Source of the DNA: Podaxis mareebaensis
Taxonomy: Eukaryota > Basidiomycota > Agaricomycetes > Agaricales > Agaricaceae
Assembly: GCA_018524725.1 (NCBI GenBank)
Contig: JAEUWP010000429.1
Location: 1 to 10,331, forward strand
Direction: 5' to 3'
Length of the DNA stretch: 10,331 bases
In this document: piece after piece, positions 7,118-10,331 of the stretch
Position numbering within the stretch: position 1 is the stretch's first letter
How the letters are laid out: each line of letters starts with the position of its first letter
Notes under the pieces: generated by a model
Told to the model about the DNA's origin: nothing
The model's database searches: none
The model's input: only the letters and a program-made list of their open reading frames with translations
Position numbers and translations under genes: made by a program

Positions 7118-9457
7118 ATGTCTTGATTACCCCCACCTATTACTAGGTGTACACCATCCAATCCATATCCCTGACTCCCTCCTCCTTCCTATTGACCTTT
7201 CTCTGACTCTTGCTTTACAGAACTCCAAAACCTCCTTCAGAGAGCATGCTCCAAGAGTGACTTCCAAAACTGACTTGACAACTACACCTGCAGTACAGAG
7301 AATATAATCCTTATTGATGGCAAATCCTACACAAAACAAGAATTACTAGGAGTCTACTACACCCTCCATTACTCATGAGAAGGCAAAGCAGAACTTCCTG
7401 AATCTCCACTTGGTGTCTATCAAGACACTGATATCCTCCTTTGCTACAAACTCCAACACAGCTAGCAGTTTGAGACTCTCCCCACTTTTGTTGAACACCC
7501 CACCCTCTTTGCCCAGTTCAAAGAATGTTTCCAACAGGCCAAGCAAGCTCAGAGTCTACATCTCCAGTGGACAGGTTCCCCTCATGAGATCAACCAAGCT
7601 GAAGCCCTTCTCAAAGCTTTCGAATGCCATTTGAGCCATTGACAGCACACAACTACACTGGTACCCCCTCTCTCAACTACTACCTTACCCATCTCCCATT
7701 CAGCTGAGCAGATGGCTACCAGAGAGTCAGAGCCCTTGAACCTGCTGCAACAGTTCCAAACTATTGAACCACCATCATATCATTCAACTTGACTGTCCAC
7801 CCCAGAACCAATCCCAGCCAACACTACCCAAACTGTTTCGCACAGACATACTACATTGCTAACTGAGCAGTCAGAATCACAGAGTTCTACATTTGCATCT
7901 GCAATGAGTGTACAACCCAAGACCTGGATTGATACACCTTCACCCCTATCTCTGCACTCATGGCTAGGACTGGATACACAGCCTTCCTTGAGGTACCCAG
8001 AGACGCAAACTTTACCCTCAGTACCCATTACCCAAACCTCAGATACCTTTGGAATCAATGAGTCACTGTCATCTTCATCCCAAACCCCAATGCTGACCAA
8101 TACTACACCTCTGAGCTGATCTACTACAGAGACACAGAGACCAGAGTTACCTATCAATCAGACACCCCCATGGAGACTGATGAATCCAATACCAAGAGCA
8201 CCAGGTGCTACATCATTGACCTCAACTCCATCTAATTGACCACCATCTCCTCCTCCCCCTCCAAACCCACCTCATGGACCACCCACTCACCAACAGAATG
8301 CAGCTATGACCATGCCTAAAGCCCCAAAGATTCAACCATTCAATGGTGAACCTCACAATTTTCAGACCTTCCAAGATCAACTCTGACTAGTCTTCAATGA
8401 CCATCAAGCTGCATTCCAAAATGCACAGAATAACATTGACAACAGGAAGAGGATCCTTTACACCCTCCAGTACATGACCAAAGGCAATGCCACTGGATTC
8501 CACAATGCTTTTATGAAAGAAAAGTGGAATACCACTAGCAACACCTATGAGTATGGTACTTGGAATAACTTCAATATCCAACTCAAAGACCACTTCAAAC
8601 CAAAGATTGAAGCAACACAAGCTACTGAGAAGCTTCAACATGCTCGTCTCAACATTTGTAAGACTGACATTACCATCTTCAATCAGATGTTCACCTATCT
8701 TTTGAGTCAGGCAAACATCACTGACAATAATTACAAAGTCCATCTCTACATCGACTCCATTCCCAACTGGGTACAGCGACAACTCTATTTAATGACTCAA
8801 CCCCCCACTACCTATGCCCAATGGCAAGCCAATGTTGCTAGGATAGTTAATAACTTCCAGCAATACCAGATGCACAAGAATGGCAGAGGACCCTCTTCCC
8901 AATTATCTTATTTCAACAACACCTTTAATGATACTCCCCAAAACAAGTTCATCTATAAAGAGCACTGACTTCCACCAGGTGAACCCATGGATATCAATGC
9001 ACTTGAAGAATTCTCTTCTGGAGATGAAGAAGTTCCTGACTTCTCCTTGGACGAAGAAGACAATTATGCCAAACAAGGCATCTCGATGAATGCTATCTTA
9101 GCTGATTGACAGCAAGATCAAATGAAACACAGAGCATATATCACCTGTGGTAAAATGGACCACTGGGCATGTTCATGCCCCCTTCATAGGAACCAACAAT
9201 CCCTGATGAATCAGAGATGGTTCCAGAAAGGAAAATGACCTTCCTCTCAACCTTTGGCCTTGACCTCCTTCTCTTCTTCAAACTGACCACACTCTGCTTC
9301 TTCTTCTAATGCCTCTCCATCCCATCTCAATACTCTTAATGCAATCAAGGCTGCTTTCACTGAAATGACTGCTGAAGATCAGAATGAACTGGCAAACCAT
9401 GCAATGGCCAAGATCATCAAAGAAGAACAACAGTCTTTTCCACAAGGACCAGGGTAG
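7118..9457 (+). pseudogene. gag: Ty3/Gypsy-type retrotransposon gag, inactivated by premature stops
   Basis: One frame can be followed from ATG 7118 to TAG 9455, about 779 codons, without indels. It is interrupted by TGA at 7124, 7172, 7193, 7271, 7376, 7640, 7790, 8117, 8237, 8384, 8966, 9107, 9236 and 9284, and by one TAG at 7463. An alternative start is ATG 7712 (MATRESEPLNLLQQ). The retrotransposon gag (capsid) domain covers about 8320-8880: PFNGEPHNFQTFQ, RILYTLQYM, WNNFNIQLKDHF and YAQWQANVARI. A proline-rich stretch precedes it (8230-8280). The nucleocapsid knuckle at 9137-9178 reads Y-x2-C-x4-H-x4-C, with the first cysteine replaced by tyrosine. Gag would package the element RNA into virus-like particles; this copy cannot make it. 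Only five CpGs remain between 8000 and 9457. Confidence 0.87.
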
Positions 9458-10331
9458 AGGCAACACCTCTGAGTCCTTCTGAGCTTTCAAATTCTAGTAT
9501 GGACTTTGAACCACCCTTCAATATACAGAACCACTATGACTCTCATTGGACTGCTCAAAAATATCTCGCTCATAAAATAGAGAGTAGAAAACTGTCTAGA
9601 GAAACCCCTGTACAGGTTACAGAATCAAACTCAGACCAGACTTTGACTACCCACCTTTCTACTGAGCCAATGATAGCTGAAATCTGCTTGTCAGCATCAA
9701 CCAACAACAAATTCCTGTATATTCCAGCCATACTAAAGAATCTGAATTCTTCTACAGTTGCTACTATTTATCTGCTACTTGACAGCAGCACACAAGGAGA
9801 TTTCATCTCTCCCTCGACCATTCAATGGCTTGGGTTAAGAACAATACCCTTGAACAGGCCCATTACAGTATGAAACATTGACAGCACTATGAATGTAGGC
9901 CATGCCATTACTGCACAAGCAGAATTGCAGCTACACATAGATAGTTGTGACATAGACATTACTTGCTATGTTGTGGAAATTGGAGAGTGACCAATGATCA
10001 TTGGCCTCCCATTTCTTGAAAAACATAACCCCAACATCGATTGGACAAAACATATCTTTCAATGGCAAACCAGGAGATTTAAGATCTCTGCTATAAATAT
10101 CAATAACATGGATACCAAAAATGAGATCCAGATTGATCATATCCAGTTAGCTGAAAAGGCAACTGAGAATGTTCCACATTCCATCCACAGAAAAGCTAGA
10201 CTCAATTATGAAGCTCAGCTTGACCTAGTGCATGCCACTCTAGAGATCAATACCAAGATCTCAGAAGCACAGAAGTCCTATCAGGCATACCATGGCTCAA
10301 AGAAGTCTGTGGATCTGAAGGACATCATCCC
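9388..10331 (+). pseudogene. pol: Retrotransposon pol, protease region and linker to reverse transcriptase (partial)
   Basis: This frame is open from 9388, overlaps the end of gag in the -1 frame, and runs to the window edge except for TGA at 9871 and 9988. The retropepsin-like aspartic protease spans about 9685-10050. The catalytic segment LLLDSSTQGDFIS (from 9772) keeps the Asp at 9781, but Ser replaces the glycine expected in the D-S/T-G triad. The downstream IIGLPFLEKHNPNIDW motif marks the end of the fold. A polar linker follows, ending VDLKDII, which in related elements leads straight into reverse transcriptase; RT, RNase H and integrase would lie beyond 10331. No usable start codon precedes 9499, so a gag-pol fusion by -1 frameshift was probably the original mode. 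I see no canonical slippery heptamer in the overlap (9388-9457). Confidence 0.87.

Noticed and set aside
7659..7674. TGGTACCCCCTCTCTC as a primer-binding site resembling the initiator-tRNA type
   Set aside because: The gag frame reads through this point, upstream and downstream, with only TGA interruptions, so it lies inside coding sequence. The match to a fungal initiator tRNA end is also partial.
7780..8782. Minus-strand open frames at 7780-8157 and 8387-8782
   Set aside because: They are antisense to gag. Loss of CpG and the rarity of some trinucleotides keep these frames open by chance.
8474..8968. A stand-alone 164-residue protein starting at ATG 8474
   Set aside because: It is only the longest stop-free piece of the gag frame. 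The same frame continues on both sides with gag-like sequence.
7118..10331. Alternative genetic code with TGA read as tryptophan (organelle or other)
   Set aside because: TGG is used normally for conserved Trp positions in the same frames, the TGA sites do not fall at Trp positions that I recognise, and the region is CpG-depleted. CGA-to-TGA mutation explains it better.

Overview
The window looks like nuclear DNA from a filamentous basidiomycete, most likely an agaricomycete. It has 50-60 nt introns, a NACHT NLR-like gene of a type common in mushrooms and relatives, and a Ty3/Gypsy-type LTR retrotransposon. The species cannot be named from the sequence alone.

Positions 1-2302 (minus strand) hold the 5' part of an apparently intact NLR-like gene. 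I resolve six exons and five introns, including a 13-nt microexon. The product has a basic, Cys-containing N-terminus, a proline-rich stretch, a helical N-terminal domain and a complete NACHT NTPase. The C-terminal (probably repeat) part lies beyond position 1.

Positions about 2860-3945 (plus strand) hold a decayed duplicate of the mitochondrial Lon protease gene (PIM1 type). Colinear blocks of the Lon N-terminal and helical domains lie in shifting frames, with stops, deletions and one preserved intron. The copy fades out at a destroyed Walker A motif. From there to about 4763 is a second mosaic of coding-looking pieces in alternating frames that I cannot assign. Positions 4764-6314 show no convincing gene.

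Positions about 6315-10331 hold the 5' end of an LTR retrotransposon: a candidate LTR, a leader with a 41-bp tandem duplication, gag, then the protease region and the linker toward reverse transcriptase. The element is almost free of CpG (14 by eye in about 4 kb), and 16 of its 17 premature stops are TGA. This is what CpG-to-TpG mutation of CGA codons would produce.

The window therefore shows three states of DNA side by side: an intact CpG-rich immune-receptor-like gene, a CpG-rich pseudogene decaying by indels, and a retroelement silenced by base transitions with its reading frames nearly free of indels. I found no evidence for a CRISPR array, an RNA gene or a clearly new multi-gene system. 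The most interesting points are the cell-death-like N-terminal domain of the NLR, the Lon pseudogene beside it, and the selective CpG mutation spectrum of the element.
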